Shown here one piece after another: positions 23,272 to 34,875 of a DNA stretch of 64,000 nucleotides (positions are counted from its first letter, which is position 1; every line of letters begins with the position of its first letter). The notes below the pieces were generated by a model that was not told the DNA's origin, did no database searches, and saw nothing but the letters and a program-made list of their open reading frames with translations. The stretch lies in the NCBI GenBank assembly GCA_024811115.1, contig JAKOGH010001043.1, forward strand, positions 372,001 to 436,000. The letters are read 5' to 3'. Origin of the DNA: Terana coerulea. Taxonomy: Eukaryota > Basidiomycota > Agaricomycetes > Polyporales > Phanerochaetaceae. Made by a program: the position numbers and the translations under genes.

Positions 23272-25115
23272 TTAGTCATCGTCGTCCCCACGTTTCGACG
23301 CGACCTCCAAATTCCTCGCCTGCTCCATCATGTCCTTGACTCTCTGCCATTCGATAGAAATGAGACCTCGCTCGTCGAGCCAGGTCATGACCTTGTCCGC
23401 GTCCGACAGGTCATCCGGTGGCTCCGTACCACCAGCATATGCTACCGGTACGTACACCCTTTTCTTGGATGACCGGTTACGCAAGCCGTCGACCTCTTGT
23501 TTCAGCGATTGGAAGAGTGAATACTGCAGCGAATGAGCAGTCAACTTCAAATTCATGGCGAGAGGGTGTTCGTGTAAAATACTTGCCTCCCAATGGGTAA
23601 ACTTATGAAACACCTGCGTTCGTCTGGCACAGAACTTGCCAAGGTTGAACTCTTTGCGTAAAGATGGTTCGTCCTCATCACTGCTATCCTCATCTGAGTC
23701 CGGAGTCAGTGGCTATATCCAAACTTTGTCACGTCGTTTTCCAATGAGCAAAATGCCGTGTCACTCGCCTCAAAAGTCATCTTGTCGTAAGGGTCTCCAA
23801 ATACTCGGCCGGTGAGAGTCGAAACGCGTCCGCCCAGATGACAGGCATCGCAATTCGGCACTGCAAAATCCATTCGGACGGTCTCGAACTCTGGGTATGT
23901 CTCGAGCGGTTTTTGAACTCTGTCCGCCAGACAGAGGATGTTACAAGTGAGTCTCGCATCCCAGTGATCTTGCGACGAGTGATCTGCAAAGGAATCGAGA
24001 AATATTGGTCTATGGTCAACAGTCAGTGGGATGTACAGTGGCTGCGGCAAAGGCGCGTACCTTTCGCAGTCTGCTCCATGAACGCTTGCCTATCTTCCAC
24101 AGGTTGTACGGCGAGGTGCACGAAGAGCTGACAGATAATCTTGAAATGGTGCATGAGATCTTGGTAGGTGTTCATGCTGAATTCAGCAGGTAGCTCAATG
24201 GCAGCGTTGCTATCTTCCTCGATGAAGCCACTGAGGCCTTCGTCTTCAGGGTCTTCTTCAAGGTCAGATTCGTCTGACGCGCCTTCGACGTAAGGCTTTG
24301 CCCCAGGAATGACATCGATATCAGCTCCGGATTCCTCGGAAGGAGGGTCAGAGTCAACGGCTTCTTTGCGCTTTCGTCCTGGTACAAGTCAGTGTGCAAG
24401 AAAATATAACGACGTGCAGGCGACGTACGTTTCAGCTTCTCAAGATTCTCCAAGTATGTCGATTTCTTACCCCGAGTGCGAAACCGGCTGTCTAATATCA
24501 CTGTGGGACAGAAATGAGATGGCGAATCATCGCGCAAACTGTAGCACGCACTAGCTTCGTTGACCTCCTCTACGAGGTCCTCATCCGCCAGCTCTGGCGT
24601 AGGTGGTCTTGCACCTTTGATGAACTTGGACTTTCGAGGTTGGAGATCTTCTTCTGACTCGGAGTCCAAGACGGTGCGCGTTCGCTTGCCTTTCAAATCC
24701 TTGCTTTTCGAGTTCCAAGCTACTGGTACTCCAATATTTTCTTCGTCGTCTGAGCTGGGGGCGGATATGGGGTTGCGCTCTGCGCTCTCTGCTCTGGTCT
24801 TGCGCTGCTTCCGCTGAGTAGCCGTAGGTCGCCTCGGGGACTCCTTAGCGGCGTTCTCGTCGTCTGAGGATACATCTACGACCTCTTTCTCAAAGCCAAT
24901 ACCGCCAACATCGCTGCTTGTGCTCCCACCCTCGTCTTCCGAACATGCAGGCTTGGGTATCGCACGCCGCCGCTTGGTTGGAGTAGGCTGAGCCTTCCGA
25001 AGACTCGGTGAGAGCTTGCGTTTTTGCTTGTAGATGGAGAGGAGTCATGCGAGGAGTTTCCCTCGATAAAATCTAAGAGGGACTTTTGTGTGAGTTTCCT
25101 GGAGGTATTTCTCAT
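23272..25115 (-). CDS. DUF4211-domain nuclear protein
   Basis: A fungal protein of unknown function with a C-terminal DUF4211 region. Seen in the C-terminal third: FETVRMDFAVPNCDACHLGG, STLTGRVFGDPYDKMTFE, TQVFHKFTHWE-like wording and DKVMTWLDERGLISIEWQR, ending in an acidic DDDD. The middle is highly charged with several basic clusters (for example ESEEDLQPRKSKFIKG), consistent with a nuclear protein. The N-terminus, MRNTSRKLTQKSLLDFIEG, resembles a PCNA-interacting box. At least five short introns. It shares a 207-bp divergent promoter with the large C1 protein gene. Confidence 0.75.
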
Positions 25116-25322
25116 CTCGCTGAGTCGCGTCTGGAAGCAAACGCGTGAACGCTGCGGATGCCATCAAAACCCATTTGTGGCGCCCACATGGCCGCCACGT
25201 GTGCTTCCGCCGTTTGATGCGCCTGAGGACGCGCTCTTCACCTTCCCGACCGCGACCACAGCGTTCTGCATAGCATGCTGCTACCACCCTCACGACTCTA
25301 TTCATCGCGCTGAACGACCGAC
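25116..25322. promoter_or_regulatory. 207-bp divergent promoter, DUF4211 gene / C1-protein gene
   Basis: The two start codons point away from each other with only 207 bases between, so one short region must drive both genes. I see no TATA box. Confidence 0.5.
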
Positions 25323-28300
25323 ATGGGCTCTCCGTCAAAGACTCTACGTATAGACACGGCTCTATTGCCCGACCCTTTCGAGCCTGGCTCTCCGCATTCG
25401 CCGAACGTACCTGTACTTTCCGCCCGAGAACGGGCGCGCAGCGTCTCGCAGGCACTGCTACCGCAACTACGCTTGTCGATGGACCGGGTAAACACCGCGA
25501 AGGAGATTAACGTTGCAACACTGGGCATGGAGAAAGCGCGTAACGAATCCCGGAAACTGCTGTCTCACATCCTGGCTCAGCTCGAGGCGCGAAGCATGCC
25601 TCCACCGTTGCTTGACGGTTCGGAAGGACATCTGCCCCAGTCCCGGAGAGGCATTGCTGCTGCCATGGTGAAACAGCTTTCTGGGAAGGGGAAAGCATCG
25701 AAGGAAACGAAAGCTCACGAGGAGGATGACAGCGACGAGGACCATGATCCACAAAACCGGCCTGCATTCTACACGGATGCCACGCTGAACCTGGTGGAAC
25801 AGCTCAAAGATACCCTACAAATCACTATCTATAACAAATGGGACATATTTGCTGCCGAGTGAGCGTGCTTAGGTTCGGTGCGGGACGAATCTTATTGACG
25901 CAGAGTGTGAAAGTGCAGGGATGAATGCGGGTCGACATGAATCATTCGATAAACCTCGTCGGAAACGAAGGCTAAGCTCGCAAGGGCGCCGGTCAAGGTC
26001 TTCCTCTCCGAGTCGTACGGCTGGGGCGCCGGTCCAGGCACCTGAGCTACTTTCACAATGCATATCAATCTTGGCGTCTGTAGTGCTTGAAGACTGTCGC
26101 TTCAGAGTCTACACCGCCAGTCTCACTAAACCTCCGTATGCACTTCAAGGCACCACTCTCGATGTTGCACAACTTCTCATGTATCTACATCGCGAGGACT
26201 CGAGGACCCTCTCTCGGATTGGATTTGCCGTCATTCCTGCGTTCCAGACATTTCCTCACAGCATGCATCTGAGGCTGCTGACTTTTTTCGAGGAAGGCGT
26301 TCTCGGAGGCATGATAGACAGTCTGCAAAAGCTCCAGGGCCGAGATACAACGCCTTTGAGTCCGGCGCATGGTATGTGTACGCTAATTGCCTGCTGGCTA
26401 TTCTAATCTGTGGACCGATTAGAAACGCCTGAGGAGAGCTCGCAACCGAACGCGCCCATGTTCTCCATCACAGTAGAGAAAGCAGAAGATGAAGTAACAC
26501 CCAGTGAACGCTGGCAGCGATGGACGAAACATGCAAGCTCGCCTGGCTTCCAATCGAGTACTGCTCCCGAACAGGAAGTCGCAGTGTACTACCTATCATC
26601 CCTAGTCGAACCTCTTCTATCCGCTATACTGGAGAGTGTCAATCTGTTCACGGACACCAGCCCGGCATCTCATCGCTTTCACCACTTGTTTGCGCGTTTG
26701 ACACAAGAGAAGCCTGACGTCTATTTGGACCTACTTGGTGTCATTGCGTACCACACCCCCAGGAGTCGCTATGCTGCCATCAGTCTCTTGACATCCTACT
26801 GGCCGAAATCTGTTGGACATGTCATCATCTCGAAGCCTATCGCTGAAATGTCGAGTATGCCAACGGTCGGCCGTCGACAACGCGCATCCATTGTATCTCC
26901 GCGTTTCCAGCATGCTCAAGATCACCCGTACGCACACCAGTTCATTCCTTGGAGATTCGCGCCACCCTCGCGACCTACCATGTTCGAGGGCTTCGCGCCG
27001 AACTACTGTCGGGTCTGTGCGGATACCATTGAGGGCTTCGGACTACTTTGCCCGTTCTGTACATGCGCGGTGCACTTCGACTGTTACGACTATCCCGATG
27101 GCAGCTTCTTCACCGAATATTCCCTGCAAAACCATCCCGACATCCAGAAGGTTGCCGTCCACAGGTTCTGTCATGTCCTCCCAAGCAGGCGCGGTAGCAC
27201 ATTGTTAACCGTACGAAAAGAACAGCACGTGTTCCGCATGGTCAACACCTTCGGCATGTCGCTGTGTTGTCTCTGCCGCAAGCCGCTATGGGGTGTCACC
27301 ATGCAAGGTCTCAAGTGCGGCGGCTGCCACCTTTTCGTTCACGCATCTTGTCTGGCCGGAGCATCATTCCCCGAGCTTCCGCGGTGCAGATCAGTCGCGG
27401 TAAACTCAAGTTTCGTGACCATAACATACTCCGCTCTACGACATTCCTTCGTTGAACACTACAAAGACATGCTTTTAACCGAGGCGGACATCACATCAGC
27501 CTCGCATGAGGAAGTATCGGTTTTATTCTCCGTGCTATGGACTCAACTGAAAATCATGGAAAACGGCATGGCTCTTGGCTCTATCGTGGTCGCTCTTGAT
27601 TCGACTACGCACGTCGAGGATGGAGAGGAAATGGAAGAGTTCGAACTGCACTATCTGGTAGGACTCTATGAAGCATATGTCACCTCTGGACGCTTGTCGG
27701 CATCAAGCTCTCTACTGGATTATCTTTCAGAAAATCGCCTCCTTCCTCAGGAACATCTGCTATTTTTCGATTGGAATACGCTCGCTTTCATCGCCAGCGT
27801 CGTCAAATTGCCTACCTCCACCGAAGAAACTGAAGAACTGGGGCCCGGGATTCTGTTGAGCGTTAGTCAAGCAGGGCAGGCGGACACGAACGATGACTCC
27901 TCATATCCATATGAGATCGCTTCGCTGGCTCACCTTCGCGACAGAATGGGAGACTCGCTAGGTATCCACCGCGACGCGGTAGCCCGACAACTGCTTCTTC
28001 ACTTCCATCACCTCGGGTTACTGGAAAGGCTTGACTCCCAACCCTCCTTATTCGATGAAGCAGTCGATCCGGAACAGATGCAGTGCTCTTTCCCCTTCCC
28101 TTCGGATTCGACATTACCTTGGAGGTGGAAACATTGGTCGCTACCATAGAGGCTTGTTTGTCAGATATAAATCTGTCGATTAACGAAGTCGGGTTTCTAC
28201 TCCTCGTGAGACGATTTTGGCCGAATGGCATGCTATCCGACTACACCTTCCGCAGACTCGCGAAGGGGATAATATCTTGGGTTTTGTCCGAAGTGAGTGC

Positions 28301-31300
28301 TTGGTTACCAGGTATGCGCGCTTGTCTACATACCTACCTTAAACCCTACAGGATACCAACCTGGCGCTGATCCTCCGCGAGTTTGTGGCCAGAAGCCGCA
28401 GCTTGCCTGGTGTGCGTACAGGAGAGGCCCAGGCATGGCCGCCACAACCTTTAGCACGATCAAGCGCGACCAGTACTGGTAGCAATGGCGGTGACTATGT
28501 GGCGAGCCGGAAGGCGTTGTTGTTTCAATACGCAACTCCTTGGATGCTGGCCTTGCACGATCTAGACCTGGCGGCGTATACGGATATTCTATATGAGCTT
28601 CTCTCTGAGCATGCAGAAGAAGGCGGATACGCCGACCCTTTTCTACGAGAAGACGGGAAATTGGCCAGCGACCGCTTACGGGTAAATTACCTGTTCCAAT
28701 TTCCCTCACTTTCATTACTCACCCCTCCGTGGTAGAAGAGAGAAATGGACGTTATGGACAAATTCCTACGGTCAATCATCAAGATATCGCACGCATCAAT
28801 TGCGTTCACGACCTTCGATGATCTCTTCCAGCGATGGCTCGAACGCATGGAGAACTTGGGCAAGTATGATGTGGTACGCTCACTTCACTGTTGCCTTTCG
28901 CATTTCTGAGGAGCTCCACTTCAGGCGGTACCTTCCCTGCCGCGTCTCTTCACTCGAGAAGATGGCAGCCAGCGAAGCAGTATTGTGTTTGAGGGGCGTA
29001 CCAGTGTCGGAGACCTCGCTGGCCTCGCAAATCTCAATCCGCTCCACAGTTTGACGGAGCTGTCCTTCGCCAGCAGGGAGGGATATCAGCGCGGGTTACG
29101 TTGGTTGTGCATTTTTGCATCCTCGGGCGTCGACGTGCCGATCTCGGCGTTCTACCAATTTGCTACAGCGGCCGGCCAGTTCCAAGCCGACCTGGAGGAC
29201 TGCTTGATTCTGGTCAAGGCATGCCTCTACTCTGCCTGGCTGAGGTCTATCGGTCGCCAGGAACTCCAGACGGTTGCAGGTTTGTTACACGAGCACCTTT
29301 GCCAGGAGATCGTTTCAACGCTGCAGTCCAAACAGCCGCCCTCTGCTGACGCGTAAGCTCTCGTCCACCAAGCTCTAACCCTTACTCAAACTAATCCACA
29401 GTCTGACGTTCATACGACTGTCATTGGCTATGTCTTTGCTTCTGTATGGCTGTAACCGGGAGTACCTTGTATCACTCGGCCTGGTGAAGCATGAAGAGAT
29501 ACAACATCTGCCATCAAGGTGAGGCCATCTACGTATGAGTTAACCCTGGCTGATAGCTTGCAGGCGGAAGGTTGGTTCTCGGGTGTCAACCGTGACAGAC
29601 CCAATCATTGTCGACGTGAGACTGATGGAGGCAGTCGAGCTGTATGTCGAGCAACACCTCGACGACATATCTATCCTTCTGGCGAAATTTCTGAACGCGT
29701 TCGTCAATGAAGCGCCCCTGCTCGAATCATACGAAGTCGACAATTTTATCCTGCGCAATTGCCCCACGTTGACTGCATGGTATGCATGCCCATACTGCTA
29801 GTTCATGACGCAATCTCACATTTCGTAGCATCTGGGATTTCTATGCCATACAAGCACCTGAGCTGTCACTCACGCGAGCCGCTCTGTTTGTGCGCGTAAT
29901 GGTGGTTGACTCGCAGCCCTTTCAGTCGATAATCACCACGTTTTTGTACAGTGATGACTGGGAAATACGGTACGCGCTCTTATCATTACATAACATAACT
30001 TGCTGATGACGCGGTAGACTCGACGCAGTACTGCGGCTATTCCGACTGACTCTGGATGTCACCAGCCCCGCCTTTGCGGTTGAGGATCGCCAATGGGGTC
30101 CCAGTGTGATTGATGTCTTCTACCATTTCTTCTCCTCAATGTGGAAAGATGAGAAGGTAAATCTGAGCATACGTCCAACCCTACATTATGCTAACATTAT
30201 AATTCAGGAGGAAGTCCGTACTACGGCGGACACTTGGTGCCAGACGCTGTTCCCAGCCCATTTCGAGGCAATTGCTCGATGCTGGAATGAGGCCTTGAGC
30301 AAAGCCCCGATTGCCGAACGAGTGAAGCTTGTAACCTTCCTTCTACAACTAATGCCCCATTTCCCAAGATGGAAAGGCGAGTACTACATCTGCCATGAGG
30401 TTTTCCATTACTAATCCTCGCGCATGTCAGTCCTGGCGTGGGATACAATCATCGATGCACTATTAGAGACGGACTTCTTGGGACGTAATGAGGACACCGC
30501 AACTGCAGCTCGTCTTGTGAGATATACACAACCATTCGGTATTAAACACTTGCTAACTCGTGAATCCCAGTCTTTCTACGGCTTGTCATCTAAAGATGAA
30601 GACCAGGGCGACGAGGCCGCCGACCCAGATTCGGTCTCTCTCCGCGTGGGTGGAAAACTGACTGTGTCGTCCCCCTTCGCTGAACCGTCTGCAGGTTGGC
30701 TTGATCTCGTTATCTATAAGAATGATAGCAGACGGCATCTCTATCGATGTCTTCTCTTTGCTAAAACTCAAGAATCAAGTCATCACCACACTGGGCTACC
30801 GGGACGTCTCGTTGGTTCCTTCAGCCGATGGACACTCCTTTTACATCCAGTTCCGCGGGATCCACACTATCCCCTCGTGGGCGTGTCCTTGCATTGCTGA
30901 CCTCATGCTGGTACTCGACGCCGCGCACCCATACGAACTATCACGTTCTGCTATGGGCGGACCAGACGTGTGGGACGAGACACCGCGCGCGACGCTCATT
31001 GGCTCGGTGTTCGTCGATGTGCTGCTTGACCTGTTCAACAGTCTCGAGGATCCGGCGTCGCTACCGCCACTCGCGCTGAAGAACTTACTCAAGTCTCTGA
31101 TCATAGTTATGCAGAAGCACGACTTTGACAGCCATGTTCTTAGACACTTGCAACTGGAGCTGCGACAAGCTGCTCGTCGTGCTCTTACATTGCTGTTGAA
31201 CAGTGAACAACTCAGTCTCGAGCTTCGGCAGCTTGCGTTGTCGGCCTGTCAAGTCTTCATCAACAGATGGCCAGTAATCATGAATGTATTCATCTAGTGA

Positions 31301-33370
31301 GTTTCGCATATCATTGAAAATAATTGCTATCATAACTGTTTGGATGTAGTGAGGCCATCGAAGGCGCTGTCAAGGTCATGATCGCCCAGGACTATGAAGA
31401 CCATCCCGAGGATAGCCTCGTTGTCCAAGCCCGCATATTCCTGGAAAACTTAATGACTACGTTGGTCAAACGTCTTCAACAATTCTCTGATCCATAACTG
31501 AGGTTTATGTAGATTCTACGCTCGGGGTGTGCTAATTGCTATGTTCAAGGTAAGTTTATTTTCGTGTGCTGACCACTCTGCGTTAACGTTGCTATAATCT
31601 TTACAGAGACCTCTCACAGCAGAGTTCTTCCAAGTGATGAACAAGGCTATCAACGCGAAGTCAGCGGTACCAGGCTTCAGCAGTTTGCGGGACGCGCTTC
31701 TCCACGACACGATATCCCGCGCCGTGACGAACGAAGGAGAAACCTATCAGCTAGTTTTCGACAACCTCAACAGTTTTGTCGAGACGGTGCATCACTCCAA
31801 CTTCAGTGGTCAATTATTGCAATGTAGGCAACCGGCATGGGATCGGCAATTTGATGTTCATTGATGAATGCCATTTACAGATGTTGGCTCGAATCTAGTG
31901 AGCATCATGCAAAGGCTCGCGGACTGGGCCGTCGATACTTTTGACGCAAGCTCTTTGCTCCTTCTATCCGCGACTTTGATCCAGCATAACAAAGCCCAGA
32001 CTCGCGTACGTAATTGAGTAACATTGCCGAGTCGTCGTTGGCTGATTTATCCCATAGGACTTCATCCCTCAAGTAGCCACCCTGATTCAGTTAGCTATCC
32101 AAAGATGCCGCATTTCGTCCTTGAGTCTCTCACGCGTTCTACGAGTGACCTCTTCTCTATATCGCAAGATTGACAGACCGGCGGGTGTCGTCGCAAACAC
32201 TGTTGCATTCGCGTTCATCGAATGTACCTCTGACATGCTGACCGGCAAAATCAAGCCTATCCCTTCGGGCATCGTTGCCGCAACTGAGGTATACCTTCGC
32301 CTGCGTCTCGAATCCCCGGTACTCATCAACGAAATAGGTCATCAACCCTAACATCAGTTTCGCCTGCATCCCTCCGGACAGGCTGGGGAAATTGGCTGAA
32401 GATGGGCTCGCTTACATCCATGCCTACAATACAATGAGTCCGTGGCACCAAGATTTTGTATCTTGCCAAGCAGTGGCAAAAATGATATTGCAAGCGGCTG
32501 AGCAGTACCCAAGTTTATTGAGAGGCCTGGAGGTAGGCCTCGACTGTCGCATCTTCCTTTCGCGCTGTACTGAGAACTGCATTCTAGAGCAATCTCATGA
32601 GTGTTCGAACCTGGAATATGGTTCTGCTGGCTGCACTGTCGATGGAACGTCGTGGATGCCATGCCATGGTTCTCAAAAGCTTCTCCGCGTTTATAGGTCC
32701 TTATCACACGTCCTTGGATCCGGGGCAACTGAAGGCATTCGATGGAGGAGACGTAGATGCTAGCAATATTAGCAGAGCTTACATCTCGATCAAGCTCTGG
32801 CTCCTTTTGGTCCAAAAGGTGTCGTTCATGGAGGATTCCGAAGACATTGGCAACAGTGATACGGCGGAGCAGCAGTCACTTAGGGTTTGGAACGACCTGT
32901 GGCCGCCGTTCGAAGCAGTCATAGCCGCTCTGCAGCAGATACCTATGGCCACAAATTCTTTGGTAAGTCTGTTGTATATGGGTATCAACGCCGCTCATAG
33001 GTTGTTGTCGTCGCTGTCAGCTTCTCGCGTCGAGCTCCGTAGCAGACTTGTTCGTCTTCATACACCAGATGCGACTGTCCGTCGCGCTGGAGGCGTCCTC
33101 GCACGTGGCCATGCTCAATCGTATACGAAGCGGGCGTATAGAATCCAAGGTATGATGCGCCTCTGCATCCGCCCTTGTCTTCTCATGCTTGATATCCAGA
33201 TCGCTCGCGTTTTGCGCTCGATACGAGAGCCGCTTCCTCCACGCATGCCGGTAGACTCGTTCGTAGCGCAGATAGCCGCCGAGTTGTCCGCGGAAGAAAA
33301 ACTCGAAGCTGCGAAGATGCAAGAGAGTTTGAAATCCATAGGTGAAAGGGGCAGAAGAATTGTTAGTTAG
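25323..33370 (+). CDS. Very large C1 zinc-finger / helical-repeat protein
   Basis: An intron-rich gene of 8 kb coding for well over 2,000 residues. The only family motif I can name is a pair of C1-like (phorbol-ester/DAG-type) zinc fingers around 26990-27390: the first CRVCADTIEGFGLLCPFC, the second starting HVFRMVNTFGMSLCCLC and ending CGGCHLFVHASC. The second fits the H-x12-C-x2-C-x13-C-x2-C-x4-H-x2-C pattern. The rest is rich in Leu-helical segments (for example LKNLLKSLIIVMQKHDFD, SLVVQARIFLENLMT), like HEAT/armadillo scaffolds. Length, helices and C1-like finger make an UNC80/UNC79-type channel scaffold one possibility, but I cannot show it. The frame changes at about 28080 without a good intron: either one base is missing or the splice is unusual. 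It ends with EEKLEAAKMQESLKSIGERG. Confidence 0.75.
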
Positions 33371-34875
33371 GCCCAGGAGTCATGATTTTTTGTCTTATCG
33401 CTTGGTCTTCTCCATCGTGTATGTTCTGTACGTACGCTCTACCAGCCTGTATTTTCGTTACGCGTCGTTACTGGAGCCGACTCATACTTATCGTTTATGT
33501 CTGTGCCAAATAGCTTGGAAATCAGTGCGAGCGACAGGATTGAGCACTCACCTTCTGCCGTGAGGCATATGAATTCTTCACCTGATTCTCGGTAGGAGTG
33601 CACGCGTCCGACGTCCCGCGGGCGGTCTTGTCGGTGCCAGCTGCGGCTGACGACTTGGCGGTCTTGGACTTCAAGCTTAGTTTGACAATTTTCTCTACTA
33701 GTCTTGGTAGTAATGGCTTTCTCGGTTCAAAGAATTTCCTTTCGACTATGAGCCAGCCTGCAGGGAGGTTGGAGGTTGAAAGTTCATCGTCCTCGCCATT
33801 CGCCTGCTTGAATTTCCGCCGAGGATTTCCGATGTTCGTCTCTTTTTACTAAGACGTATTTGAGCGGTTCGTAGCCTACCCGCATTCCACAATTTCGTTG
33901 AGCAGGCCGACTTCATGACGCCAGCCTTCTACTTGCACTCGTAGTCTCTCGTGCTTCGCCCTCCAGTGTGAGTCCAGTACTAGAATCTGAGCGTTCGATA
34001 TCGTTGATTTGCAAGTTGTGTGGTGGTTTGCTGGGTTTTGTTTTTGCCGGTGGGTCTTTGGATTAGCAGCGAAAGCGCCAACGGTCCTTATGTGTGACGT
34101 CCGTAGACCGTGAGCTTTGCATGGAGGCAAGCCAAACCAAGATGGCAGAAGTGGTAGATGATGGTGGTAGCTGGTTAAGCTGCTCTTGGTACGTGAAGAC
34201 GGGCAGCGGCAGCTTATATTCTGTCCAGCCTGCCAGCCGCGTTGCAACTTGGACTGAGCGGTGGGCTGACTGCCACTTTTCAGCACCTGAACTATTCAGG
34301 GAGACAGGCTCGCTCATTCGGGGAGATATGGCAAAACAATTCTCAGATGGTAGTTATACGTGGTTGAAGGCTCGGAGGCCGTGGGCTTGAGAAAGGTCCC
34401 CGGGCCATCATCCTCTCACGGTCCGACGCCACAAAGCCCAAGCCACTCCGTGCAGCCTGAGGCCTGAAGAGGCGCGCCTCGCTCCGCTTCAAGCTTGCTG
34501 CAGGTATACGAGATCCAAAGACTGAGCAGAAACGTTATAGCCTCTAGAGTAGATGCAAAAAGCCTTTACCAGGGTGAGAAAGCATGCTGTAAGTCGAAAT
34601 ACGCGTTATATGCAATAGTCGAGCATTCGAATTGCCTGCCTTGTTGCCTGCCAGTGGAGAAGGTGCTAGTAGATACAAGTCAAATTCTAGTAATTATACG
34701 CCGAACGTCCATGCAAGTATGCTAGATCTACCAGGATGTGCATGCAAGAAGATGTGATGGTAAGCAAACGAAAGAAATAAAGGAATGTGCAGTGGGAGAT
34801 ACCAAAGTCCGTGCAGCTCGAAAACCGTGTTATACAGATGATTGGTTTAGTGTCAGTCCGCAGCCTATTGACGAG
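33371..34875. other. Region between C1-protein gene and ferric reductase
   Basis: Flanked by two 3' ends. The left half (33495-33990) holds what looks like a small minus-strand gene, listed separately. The right half (about 34000-34875) shows only low-quality open frames; a TATA-like aatataagc is read on the minus strand near 34210-34220 and could serve the small gene. Confidence 0.4.
33495..33986 (-). CDS. Possible small unrecognised protein, 5' end not found
   Basis: I do not recognise the family. Evidence for coding is the composition and splice logic on the minus strand. An upstream exon (about 33986 to 33890) reads LDSHWRAKHERLRVQVEG then WRHEVGLLNEIVE, a helix/coiled-coil-like stretch. 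A downstream exon (about 33820 to 33552) reads LPAGWLIVERKFFEPRKP then LLPRLVEKIVKLSLKSKTA and ends before a strong GTGAGT donor. Splicing of a 51-base intron (33501-33551, acceptor CACAG, branch-like CTGAT) gives an immediate stop at 33495. The joint between the two exons and the start codon are unresolved. Confidence 0.35.
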
